Assembly (NCBI GenBank): GCA_942636505.2
Contig: CALOGB020000221.1
Span: forward strand, 186,001-250,000
Length of the DNA: 64,000 nucleotides
Direction of reading: 5' to 3'
Source: an uncultured bacterium
GTDB taxonomy: Bacteria; Pseudomonadota; Alphaproteobacteria; Sphingomonadales; Sphingomonadaceae
Below are positions 48,968-64,000 of this stretch, in pieces; positions within the stretch are counted from its first letter, which is position 1; every line of letters begins with the position of its first letter. The translations under genes were made by a program, and so were the position numbers. Under the pieces are notes generated by a model. That model was not told the DNA's origin. It worked only from the letters and a program-made list of their open reading frames with translations, and searched no databases.

Positions 48968-49450
48968 CGGCTGTGTGTTGTCCTTCCCGGCCGCTAATTT
49001 CGACAGCACCCGCCGCAGCCGTACAGCGGGAATGCGACTCCTTTGTTGCGGAGAAATTGTCGATGCCGTGGTGCACGGCATGAAGCCACGCGCGCTAGGG
49101 GGGCCGATCTACTGTCAGCGCGGACCGCCAGATCGGCATTTTCCCCGTCATGCCGGACAAGTTGCGGCATCCACGGAGCGCAAATCGAAAGACGTGTCTT
49201 GCAGAACGGGGGACGCCGGACCGCGTCGGTATCCCTCTCGAGTAAGAGCCGACCCACAGTTCGACGGCGACACCTTCTTGTTCTCCCGCGAAGGCGGGAG
49301 CCCAGTCTGGATCCCCGCCTTCGCGGGGAAACAGCTTGCCTGACGGCTGTACCCTCCGAACCCATCAAACCGACCGAGAAATTCTGGACTGAAGCTCTTC
49401 AAAAGTCCTGAAGGTCGATCGGTTCTTCTCTGCATCTGCGCCCCAAAACG
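48968..49450. other. Intergenic region, no gene seen
   Basis: About 480 bases between the glycosyltransferase start and the rpoC terminator. It contains a palindromic element at 49281-49331 and otherwise no frame with family features; the short frames are antisense-type or low in protein-like content. Confidence 0.5.
49281..49331. repeat. Small palindromic element
   Basis: TTCTCCCGCGAAGGCGGGAG at the left and CCCCGCCTTCGCGGGGA at the right of CCCAGTCTGGAT, so two hairpins in a row. The type is common between sphingomonad genes. Confidence 0.7.
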
Positions 49451-49490
49451 AAAAAGGCCGCCGCCCGGTGTTCCGGACGGCGGCCTTTTC
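49451..49490 (-). terminator. Intrinsic terminator of rpoC
   Basis: 12-bp stem AAAAGGCCGCCG/CGGCGGCCTTTT (49452-49463, 49478-49489) with an inner CCGG/CCGG pair. The A/T ends make it work on both strands; on the minus strand it ends in a TTTTT run about 35 bases after the rpoC stop. Confidence 0.9.
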
Positions 49491-49523
49491 CTTAGTCAGC
49501 ACCGAGGCGTCTGACGAAACCAA

Positions 49524-53810
<4,287 letters not shown>

Positions 53811-53821
53811 TTTATTCTCCA

Positions 53822-53935
53822 TTCCCCTCCCGCATGGCGGGAGGGGCTAGGGGAGGGGATGTCGTAGCCTCTCGGGGTGGTGCCTGCGGGGACAGGCCCT
53901 CCCCCGACCCCTCCCGCAAGCGGGAGGGGAGGAGT
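53822..53935. repeat. GC-rich palindromic element between rpoB and rpoC
   Basis: CCCCTCCCGCATGGCGGGAG.. at one end and CCCCTCCCGCAAGCGGGAGG.. at the other, with GGGGAGGGG/CCTCCCCCGACCCC inner arms. The architecture is the same as that of the element at 26477. It occupies nearly the whole rpoB-rpoC gap and would be transcribed in the rpoBC mRNA. Confidence 0.8.
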
Positions 53936-53941
53936 TGAGGC

Positions 53942-58096
<4,155 letters not shown>

Positions 58097-58474
58097 AGGT
58101 TTTGTTTCGCCCTATAAAAACTGACGGATCAGTCGTAATTTCGTGCTTGGGAACCCCCAAGCGGGACGCACGTTCACGCAAAAAGGCCGCGCGCATCAGG
58201 TGCGGCGGCTCTCAGCGTATGAAACCTCGGTATCCAATACGATCGACACGCTGCGCGACGGCCTGTCATTTCCCGGATGCTGTGGTGAGATGCGGATATA
58301 GGCGCGCTGCGGCGTCATGTCAAAGGGCCGGCGTCAAACGGTCGTTTCGCCACGGTCGCACTGCCGGAAATACTATAGATACCAGGTGCTGGCCGACGCT
58401 ATCTGCATCCCCGACACGATCTTAAGCGTATTTCCAGTATCACCGGGTGGCCCTCGCAAGGAGTAGGCGGCGTC
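58097..58474. other. Divergent region upstream of rpoB, no gene seen
   Basis: About 380 bases between rpoB (minus) and the hemerythrin-like gene (plus). It holds a terminator-like hairpin pointing to rpoB (58181-58210) and no convincing gene. The rpoB promoter must lie within or above it. Confidence 0.5.
58181..58210 (-). terminator. Terminator-like hairpin in the rpoB leader
   Basis: On the minus strand GCCGC-CGC pairs with GCG-(C)-GCGGC around a 7-base loop and is followed by CTTTTTGCG. It stands about 85 bases before the rpoB ATG, on the same strand. Either an attenuator or the remnant of a terminator of an upstream gene that is no longer there. Confidence 0.45.
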
Positions 58475-58957
58475 ATGAACGACAGGACCATAGTGCGAAC
58501 GGTATCCGACCAGGACCGCGCGAACTGGACGCGACTGATCGACGATCACGAAAAGATCGCCGGCCAGTGCGCCGAACTCGTAACCCTGTCGCGACAGCCC
58601 CGGACGCAAAGCGCGATCGCCTCACGCAAGCTGATCGAACTTGCCGTTACAGTTGCCGACCACCTCGGCGTCGAGGACGAAGTCATCGATCGAACCGTCG
58701 TGGCGATGGAGGCGCATTGCTCGCCCGACACGATCGCGATGATGGAAGAGGATCTCGATATCCTCCGCTCGGACTGGAAGGCGTTCATCGGCCGCTGGCT
58801 GCCGACGATCTCGCCGAAGGACTGGGCCGCGTTCGGCGTGCAGGCGGAGTCGATGCTCGATCGATTGTCGCATCAGGTGAAGTTGGAGACTGAGTTGCTG
58901 TACGACCATGCGCTGCGCGATGGCGTGGTCCGCCCAGGTGGACTGGTGCTGCACTAA
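58475..58957 (+). CDS. Hemerythrin-like helical protein
   Basis: 160 residues, all-helical. Starts MNDRTIVRTVSDQDRANWTRLIDDHEKIAGQCAELVTLSRQP with a His/Glu pair, continues LAVTVADHLGVEDEVIDRTVVAMEAHC with another His...Glu/Asp set and ends HQVKLETELLYDHALRDG. The spacing of His and acidic residues resembles HHE (hemerythrin-type) cation-binding proteins, which bind a di-iron centre. Exact ligands cannot be assigned by eye, so the family call is tentative. The ATG at 58475 follows AAGGAGTAGG. It is divergent from rpoB, with no operon partner visible. Confidence 0.7.
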   Translation: MNDRTIVRTVSDQDRANWTRLIDDHEKIAGQCAELVTLSRQPRTQSAIASRKLIELAVTVADHLGVEDEVIDRTVVAMEAHCSPDTIAMMEEDLDILRSDWKAFIGRWLPTISPKDWAAFGVQAESMLDRLSHQVKLETELLYDHALRDGVVRPGGLVLH

Positions 58958-59009
58958 GTTGCGGTAAGGGCGGTTAATGGGATGGTTGCCCACATTCCCC
59001 CCAAAACTA

Positions 59010-59113
59010 CCACCCCGGCGAAAGCCGGGGCCCAATTGGTAAGGTGGTAGTAACGAAGCACCGCACTACGTCATCGACGTCCCCCAATTGGGCCCCGGCC
59101 TTCGCCAGGGTGG
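59010..59113. repeat. 104-bp palindromic element, copy 3
   Basis: Arms CCACCCCGGCGAAAGCCGGG.. ending CCAATTGG and the inverse ending ..TTCGCCAGGGTGG around a 44-base centre. Same length as the copies at 14089 and 38144. It lies between convergent genes. Confidence 0.85.
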
Positions 59114-59158
59114 TGCCGTCGAGGGCAATGTACGTCGCTAGCGAAACGTTGACATCGC

Positions 59159-59896
59159 CTACCGCCGCTTCTTCTTCGACGGTACGACCACCACCGGCAC
59201 CGGCGGTTGCACGGTTACCTTCACCACCAACGGCAACACCCCGGGATCCGCCGGATACTCCCGCCGAGCCCGCGCGAATACGAAGCGCGCCTTCGCCGCC
59301 CCAGGCGCACTCTCGTTCGCACCGACCCAGCGCCAATGCCACGGCTCCCACTTCACATGCTGCTTGTTTCCACCGGGGAAGCTCTGTTCGAAGCCGAACC
59401 GCGGTGCGTTCAGCCGCAGCCAGCGCGCGGCAGGCGTAGCGGCCATGCACGCCTCCGCATCTGGACACCCGTTCGCAGGACGCACCGCGAAGTCGAGCGC
59501 ATAGCCGGTCGAATGCTCGCTATACCCCGGCGGCGCGACCGAGATCGCGCGGTCCGCTGGGCTGCTCGTCTCGCCGCGACAGAAGACGCTGCGTTGGCGC
59601 GCGATCGACCGTTGGCACGAGAGCGCGCGCAGTTGGCCCATCACCGAGGGATCGCCCTGCGCCGCCGCGAACAGCCGCAACAGGTCGGGCAATATGTCGG
59701 CGCGCACCACGCACGGATTGCCGACCGAATACTCCGACGGCAGCGTCACCAGCTCGCTCTCGGGCGCATCGCCATACGGCAAGTGCCCGAACGCACGACC
59801 GTCCGGCGCGATCGCCGCGCTCTGCCCCTCGCACAATTGTGCTTCCGCGATCGTGGGGGCGAAGAGGAGCGCGAGGGCCAGCGTGCGGTGCAACAT
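59159..59896 (-). CDS. D-alanyl-D-alanine carboxypeptidase, M15 (VanY) family, exported
   Basis: 245 residues with a Sec signal peptide (MLHRTLALALLFAPTIAEA). The M15 catalytic core is visible: YSEHSTGYALDFAVRP (zinc His and Asp) and HVKWEPWHWRWVG (zinc His, catalytic Glu region). It would trim the terminal D-Ala from peptidoglycan stem peptides in the periplasm. A C-terminal tail is Val/Pro/Lys-rich (VTVQPPVPVVVVPSKKKRR). The ATG at 59896 precedes the signal peptide; the longer frame upstream is antisense to the RluA gene and is rejected. Its start is divergent from the RluA gene. Confidence 0.9.
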   Translation of the reverse strand: MLHRTLALALLFAPTIAEAQLCEGQSAAIAPDGRAFGHLPYGDAPESELVTLPSEYSVGNPCVVRADILPDLLRLFAAAQGDPSVMGQLRALSCQRSIARQRSVFCRGETSSPADRAISVAPPGYSEHSTGYALDFAVRPANGCPDAEACMAATPAARWLRLNAPRFGFEQSFPGGNKQHVKWEPWHWRWVGANESAPGAAKARFVFARARREYPADPGVLPLVVKVTVQPPVPVVVVPSKKKRR

Positions 59897-59944
59897 CGAC
59901 GCGGGCTCTGGCACGCAGGCGCTAATGATGGCAAGGGCGGCGGC

Positions 59945-60661
59945 ATGCATGGTGAACGCGTACTCTTCCTCGACGGCGAGGCCCTGGTGATCGACAAGCC
60001 CGCAGGGCTGCCGGTCGATCCGCCCCGCGATGGCTCGCTGAGCCTCGAAAATCATCTCGAAAGCCTGAAGTTCGGCTTCCAGCGCTGGCCGAAGGCCGTG
60101 CACCGGCTCGACCGCGACACGAGCGGCTGCCTGCTCCTGTCGCGCAACCCCAAGGCACACGCCCGGTTGCAGCAGGCGTTCGAGCAGGGCCTCGTCTCGA
60201 AGCGCTACGTCGCGCTGCTCGACGGCGTGGTCGAGGGTACGTCCGGCCTGATCGAGATGGCGCTCGGCAAGGTCAGCACGGCAGAGACCGGCTGGCGGAT
60301 GGTAGAGGATCCCCAGGGCAAGAAGTCGCGCACCAACTGGCGCGTGCTGGAAATCAAGGACGGCCGCTCGCTGGTCGAGTTCCTGCCCGAAACCGGCCGC
60401 ACGCATCAGATCCGCGTCCACGCCGCGAGCGGCCTCGGTGCGCCGGTGGTCGGTGACGGCGTGTATGGCAAGGCGGACGGGCTCGGCATGATGCTCCACG
60501 CGCAACGCCTGATCGTGCCGCGCCCGGGCAAGCCCGACGTACTCGCCGAAGCGCCGTTGCCTGAGCGCTTTGCCAAGGCAGGTTTCGCAGACGAGGCGAC
60601 TTCGGTTGCCAATGCCGCACCGGTTGCCGAAGTTACGACGCCCGACTCCACCGACGACTGA
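59945..60661 (+). CDS. RluA-family RNA pseudouridine synthase
   Basis: 238 residues. The catalytic motif HRLDRDTSGCLLLSRN with the active-site Asp, VLFLDGEALVIDKPAGLPVDP at the start and LPETGRTHQIRVHAASGLGAPVVGDGVYG near the end are complete. No S4 domain is present, as in the RluA/TruC-like short members. It isomerises specific uridines in rRNA or tRNA to pseudouridine; the target is unknown. The ATG at 59945 is preceded by AGGGCGG. The ArfB gene begins 22 bases after the stop, so the two translation-linked genes probably form an operon. Confidence 0.93.
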   Translation: MHGERVLFLDGEALVIDKPAGLPVDPPRDGSLSLENHLESLKFGFQRWPKAVHRLDRDTSGCLLLSRNPKAHARLQQAFEQGLVSKRYVALLDGVVEGTSGLIEMALGKVSTAETGWRMVEDPQGKKSRTNWRVLEIKDGRSLVEFLPETGRTHQIRVHAASGLGAPVVGDGVYGKADGLGMMLHAQRLIVPRPGKPDVLAEAPLPERFAKAGFADEATSVANAAPVAEVTTPDSTDD

Positions 60662-60682
60662 GCGGGTTGAGGGCAGGGGCTA

Positions 60683-61108
60683 ATGGTCGCGATCCCGATC
60701 ACCCGATCGATCTCGATCGACGACAGCGAGCTTATCGAGAGCACGACGCGCTCGGGTGGTCCCGGCGGTCAGCACGTCAACACCACCGACAGCGCGGTCA
60801 TCCTGCGCTTCGACGTCGGCCTCTCGCCGGGCCTGCCGCTGGCGGTGAAGAACCGCATCGCCGTGCTGGCCGGGTCTCGCCTCACGCGTGACGGCGTACT
60901 GGTGCTGCGCAGCGAGGGCTCACGCTCGCAACTGCTCAACCGCCAGGAAGTCCGCGAACGCCTCGTCGCGATGATCAAGGAAGCGACGATCGTCCCCAAG
61001 GCACGCCGCGCGACCAAGCCGTCCAAGGCGGCAAAGGCGCGGCGGGTCGATACGAAGAAGGTGCGCAGCGGGGTCAAGGCGGGGCGGGGCAAGGTCCGCG
61101 ACGACTGA
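60683..61108 (+). CDS. arfB: Alternative ribosome-rescue factor ArfB (YaeJ)
   Basis: 141 residues. The peptidyl-tRNA hydrolase GGQ motif is at 28-30 (STTRSGGPGGQHVNTTDSAV), and the C-terminal tail is Lys/Arg-rich (ATKPSKAAKARRVDTKKVRS), as needed to enter the empty mRNA channel. The domain is the short RF-like ICT1/YaeJ type rather than a full release factor. It releases peptides from ribosomes stalled without a stop codon, as backup or alternative to tmRNA. The ATG at 60683 is at the family start. It follows the pseudouridine synthase closely. Confidence 0.95.
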   Translation: MVAIPITRSISIDDSELIESTTRSGGPGGQHVNTTDSAVILRFDVGLSPGLPLAVKNRIAVLAGSRLTRDGVLVLRSEGSRSQLLNRQEVRERLVAMIKEATIVPKARRATKPSKAAKARRVDTKKVRSGVKAGRGKVRDD

Positions 61109-61169
61109 GCGCGCCATGCCTATGGGCGTCTCGCTAATGTCCGTCGGCTAGCCTAGCGCACGACCTCGC

Positions 61170-61296
61170 GATCCTCCCCCGCGAGGGGGAGGTGGCTGGC
61201 ACTCGCCAGACGGAGGGGGAGGCGCGCGATGTCAGATGTCCCGTGTCCTCCCCCTCCGACGCCTTCGGCGCCACCTCCCCCTGGCGGGGGAGGATC
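61170..61296. repeat. GC-rich palindromic element, CCTCCCCC family, copy 3
   Basis: Starts GATCCTCCCCCGCGAGGGGG, ends CCCCCTGGCGGGGGAGGATC; inner arms CGCCAGACGGAGGGGGAGG and CCTCCCCCTCCGACGCCTTC. It is about 127 bases, close to the copy at 46666, and lies between arfB and the methionine sulfoxide reductase gene. Confidence 0.8.
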
Positions 61297-61379
61297 GCCG
61301 CGTTGCCGTTGCACCCCCAGCGTTTGCTGGGTGACGGATTTGGGGGACCGTCGGCTGCCTCTCAGTTAAGGAAGACACC

Positions 61380-61862
61380 ATGTACCAGTTCGATATCTCC
61401 GCCGGCACCAAGGCCGATCTCTACCGCGACCTCCTCGCCGCGCTCGACGCGCTAACGGCGGACGAGACCGATCCGATCGCCAACATGGCCAACGCCGCCG
61501 CGCTCGTGTGGGAATATCTCCCCGACCTCAACTGGGCGGGGTTCTACCGGCTGGTGGAAGGCGAACTCGTGCTCGGCCCGTTCCAGGGCAAGGTCGCCTG
61601 CATCCGCATCCCGGTCGGCAAGGGCGTCTGCGGAGCCGCCGCCGCGACGCTGAAGACGCAACTGGTCGAGGACGTCCATGCTTTCCCGGGGCACATAGCC
61701 TGCGACGCGGCAAGCCGGTCGGAACTGGTGGTACCGGTGACCCGCAACGGCACACTGATCGCAGTGCTTGATCTCGACAGTCCGGAGCCCGCGCGGTTCG
61801 ATGCCCAGGACGCGGCAGGGTGCGAGGCGCTGGCGGTATTGCTCGCCGATCGGTTAGGCTAG
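61380..61862 (+). CDS. msrC: Free methionine-(R)-sulfoxide reductase (GAF domain)
   Basis: 160 residues, a single GAF domain. The three active-site Cys are in the canonical spacing: Cys74 (KVACIRIPVG), Cys84 (KGVCGAAA) and Cys108 (HIACDAASRSELVVP), equal to the 10- and 24-residue spacing of the E. coli fRMsr enzyme. NWAGFYRLVEGELVLGPFQGK and VLDLDSPEPARFD are also typical. It reduces free methionine-R-sulfoxide in the cytosol, an antioxidant role. The ATG at 61380 starts at the family N-terminus. It stands alone, with a palindromic element upstream. Confidence 0.94.
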   Translation: MYQFDISAGTKADLYRDLLAALDALTADETDPIANMANAAALVWEYLPDLNWAGFYRLVEGELVLGPFQGKVACIRIPVGKGVCGAAAATLKTQLVEDVHAFPGHIACDAASRSELVVPVTRNGTLIAVLDLDSPEPARFDAQDAAGCEALAVLLADRLG

Positions 61863-61988
61863 CACGCGCCCGACGCGCCCCGTTTCGGGACACCACGTCG
61901 TCTGGCGACTCCCCCGCACACTTGGTAAGCAACGCGTTAAGATATTCGGCGTTTGCGTTGGATCGGGTGGCAAACCAGGGAGATGGAC

Positions 61989-63119
61989 ATGCGGAGGCTT
62001 TTGATCGCGAGCGCGGGGCTGGTGTTGGCAAGCGGTGTCGCGGACGCGCAACGTCCCGGCGCAAGCTATCCCGCGCCCGGGACCGCCCCTGACACTGCGA
62101 TGCAGGCGCCGATGGCCCGTCCTGGCCGTCCAGGTCCGATCGCCGCGCAGATGCCCGTCGTGCAGGCGCCGACCCGGCCGGTCGCTGCGCCACGGCCCTC
62201 GCGCTGGGGCAGCAAGATCGGCGGGCGGTGGTGGGCGGGTGCCAACGCCCCCGGCGGCTGGGCCGGCTATCGCCGTCCGCATCGCGGCTGGGCCGTACCC
62301 GCCTATTGGAACGCACCGCGCTTCTACGTCGGCGACTGGTCGAACTACGGCCTTGCACAGCCGCCGCAGGGCTATAATTGGACGCGCTACTACGACGACG
62401 CCGTGCTGATCGACGCTCGCGGGTCGGTCTACGATACGACAAGCGACATCGACTGGGATCGTGCCGGCGGTGGCGGCTATGTCGCAGCCGACCCACGCGG
62501 CTATGCGCGCAACGACAACGTCTATGCGAGCCCGAGCGACCGCGGCTACGTCCAGCCCAACGCAGATCGCCCGGCGCCGCGCCGTGATACCGGTGTGGGT
62601 GGTGCCGCGATTGGCGCAGTCGCAGGCGGCGTCGCCGGCAACGTCATCAGTGGTCGTGGCAATCGACTCGGCGGGACGTTGATCGGTGCAGGAGTCGGTG
62701 CTGCGGCCGGCTATGCGATCGACAAGGCCGAGGATCGCGGTCGCCGGGCACCGCCGCCGCCGGTTCGGGATTATGGCGCCGGCTATGCACAGCCGCCTGC
62801 CTATGCAGCGGATGCGGTCGATTATGCCCCCGATTATGCCCCGGACTATGCAGCGCCGTCCTATGCGGCCGACTACCCGCCACCACAGCCGTCCTATGAT
62901 GCCGGATACCCGCAATCGGGTCGTTATACCGTGGCACCTGGCGGCACCTGGACATCGCCCGACGGCGTTACGACGGTGACGACGACCAGTGGCCAAGCGT
63001 ATCTTGCCGGATCGACGACCGTGATCGTGCAATCCGTGCCGGTGACCACGACGACCACCACAACCGAATATTACGACACCGTGTCTCGTCCGCGCAGAAC
63101 GGTGCGCCGGCGGCGCTGA
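61989..63119 (+). CDS. RcnB-like exported protein with glycine-zipper segment
   Basis: 376 residues. A Sec signal peptide (MRRLLIASAGLVLASGVADA) is followed by a Pro-rich linker and an RcnB-like region (GGRWWAGANAPGGWAGYRRPHRGWAVPAYWNAPRFYVGDWSNYGL..YNWTRYYDDAVLID). A glycine-zipper-like stretch (GGAAIGAVAGGVAGNVISGRGNRLGGTLIGAGVGAAAGYAI) comes next, then a Tyr/Ala/Pro-rich part with DYAPDY repeats and a Thr-rich basic C-terminus. RcnB proteins are periplasmic; some affect nickel/cobalt balance. The zipper and the low-complexity tail suggest membrane association. The ATG at 61989 is chosen for its GGGAG spacing over 61983. Confidence 0.85.
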   Translation: MRRLLIASAGLVLASGVADAQRPGASYPAPGTAPDTAMQAPMARPGRPGPIAAQMPVVQAPTRPVAAPRPSRWGSKIGGRWWAGANAPGGWAGYRRPHRGWAVPAYWNAPRFYVGDWSNYGLAQPPQGYNWTRYYDDAVLIDARGSVYDTTSDIDWDRAGGGGYVAADPRGYARNDNVYASPSDRGYVQPNADRPAPRRDTGVGGAAIGAVAGGVAGNVISGRGNRLGGTLIGAGVGAAAGYAIDKAEDRGRRAPPPPVRDYGAGYAQPPAYAADAVDYAPDYAPDYAAPSYAADYPPPQPSYDAGYPQSGRYTVAPGGTWTSPDGVTTVTTTSGQAYLAGSTTVIVQSVPVTTTTTTTEYYDTVSRPRRTVRRRR

Positions 63120-63137
63120 CCTGCCGCTTGGCGGGCT

Positions 63138-64000
63138 TCAGCCGAGCATGCCTGCATAGGTCTGCGGCGGCTGGGGCAGCATGACACGTGCGACGACGCC
63201 GCTGGCGATAACCAGAAGAAGTGCGCTGGCGCCGACCGCGAGTATCCTTCGCGGCGGCGCGCGATCGGCGAGCAGCACGACCGCCATCGCGGTCGAGATC
63301 ATCGGCCACAGGTGATAGCGCAGATCGGACGCGATGCTCAGAACCGCGAAGCTCGCCTCGAGCGCCAGCGCGGACACAAGCAGCGCGGTAGCGAGATCGC
63401 GGACCGGATCGCGCGGACGCGACAGGCTCACGGCAAGCGCGGCGATCGCGACGACGATCCAGGCGATCGGCCAGCCGAGCGGCGTCTCGACGACGACGGC
63501 GGTCAACGCCTCCCACGCATGGGCTGCTGCACTGGGGTTGGCGAGGCCCAGCGTGTTCGGCTCGGACGCGGCGGGCGGCGCTGCGCTCGGCCAATGGAAC
63601 GGGACCAGCCAGCGGTCGGTCGAGTTCAGATGCGCGAGGCGGTGTCCGGCATAGGCGATCGGATGATGCAGCGCCGCCGACGCGAGCGTGACGTAGAGCG
63701 TCGCGGTCGGCAACGCGCGCAACCGAGCCATCGTCGTCCCGCAATGCGCCTCGTCGCCTAGCGGATCCCAGAAGAACGGTTTCGCGCACCGCCGTGCGAT
63801 CACGGTCGCCGTTTCCGATTGGGTCAGGCCGGTGGTGTCGCTGCCCGGTGCGCGCGCGGCGATGCCGGCAAGGTCGTAAAGCGCCTGGGTGGACTCGACG
63901 CCGCTGGGCTGTGCGCGGAGCAGCCGATGGTTCACGACAGGCGCGACGCCGAGCACGAGCACCACCGCGATGAGGCCGGTGACAAGTTTCGCGAGCGGGT
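63138..64000 (-). CDS. Polytopic membrane protein, C-terminal part
   Basis: The frame runs off the right edge, so the N-terminus is missing. Visible are hydrophobic segments at the start (LAKLVTGLIAVVLVLGVAPVV), in the middle (GWPIAWIVVAIAALAVSLS, ATALLVSALALEASFAVLSI, PMISTAMAVVLLAD) and near the end (ILAVGASALLLVIASGVVA), with a soluble region between the first and second that contains conserved-looking Cys pairs and FFWDPLGDEAHCGT. It recalls C-terminal parts of membrane glycosyltransferase-like or uncharacterised multi-pass proteins, but no family is certain. Convergent with the RcnB-like gene, 18 bases apart. Confidence 0.65.
   Translation of the reverse strand, partial: PLAKLVTGLIAVVLVLGVAPVVNHRLLRAQPSGVESTQALYDLAGIAARAPGSDTTGLTQSETATVIARRCAKPFFWDPLGDEAHCGTTMARLRALPTATLYVTLASAALHHPIAYAGHRLAHLNSTDRWLVPFHWPSAAPPAASEPNTLGLANPSAAAHAWEALTAVVVETPLGWPIAWIVVAIAALAVSLSRPRDPVRDLATALLVSALALEASFAVLSIASDLRYHLWPMISTAMAVVLLADRAPPRRILAVGASALLLVIASGVVARVMLPQPPQTYAGMLG

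Overview
The window is chromosomal DNA from a GC-rich alphaproteobacterium of the sphingomonad type. This rests on the aroA-cmk-rpsA-ihfB block, the FYDLN/TIGR02300 acidic protein, an RcnB-like envelope protein, an OFA transporter, sugar-acid catabolism genes and many GC-rich intergenic palindromes. It holds about 55 credible protein genes, two tRNAs, one integrated mobile element and at least eight palindromic repeat elements.

Layout. 1-5.0 kb: small lipoproteins, an I78-type inhibitor, an aldehyde dehydrogenase and a Tat-exported phospholipase C. 5.0-11.0 kb: genes that look stress- or envelope-related (DUF892 ferritin-like protein, zinc alcohol dehydrogenase, then a tight HAD-SDR-patatin operon) and tRNA-Leu(TAA). 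11.2-16.6 kb: ihfB, rpsA, cmk and aroA on the minus strand, with a SemiSWEET gene inserted on the plus strand, then a zinc-ribbon acidic protein and tRNA-Ala(GGC). 16.75-24.18 kb: an element of about 7.4 kb integrated into the 3' end of tRNA-Ala, bounded by a perfect 23-bp direct repeat. 24.3-31.1 kb: a LysR regulator and a leucine/isovalerate operon (isovaleryl-CoA dehydrogenase, both methylcrotonyl-CoA carboxylase subunits, an NTF2-like protein, a MaoC hydratase). 31.1-36.7 kb: sugar-acid/pentose catabolism (IlvD-type dehydratase, mutarotase, FucP-type transporter, AraD1) with two matching FadR/GntR-type operators. 36.7-41.1 kb: a two-component system, an OB-fold protein and a PepSY membrane protein. 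41.4-49 kb: SDR, OFA transporter, FAH-family hydrolase, catalase-like protein with an EcfG-like promoter, phosphoesterase, TonB-like protein and a glycosyltransferase split by a frameshift. 49.5-58.1 kb: rpoC and rpoB. 58.4-64 kb: a hemerythrin-like protein, M15 peptidase, RluA pseudouridine synthase, ArfB, free Met-R-SO reductase, RcnB-like protein and a truncated membrane protein.

The most novel part is the integrated element. It carries a tyrosine integrase, a serine recombinase with a res-like array, an unrecognised four-gene operon (18.75-20.96 kb), and a translationally coupled pair (22.77-23.99 kb): a one-pass membrane miniprotein followed by an LPO_1073/Vpar_1526-like protein. The two members of the pair share a motif of about 22 residues (RQDQ...YQAGxDhxh), at the C-terminus of the first and the N-terminus of the second. 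That arrangement resembles a homotypic signalling or assembly motif and makes the pair a candidate undescribed conflict/defence system. This function is inference; the sequence shows only the architecture.
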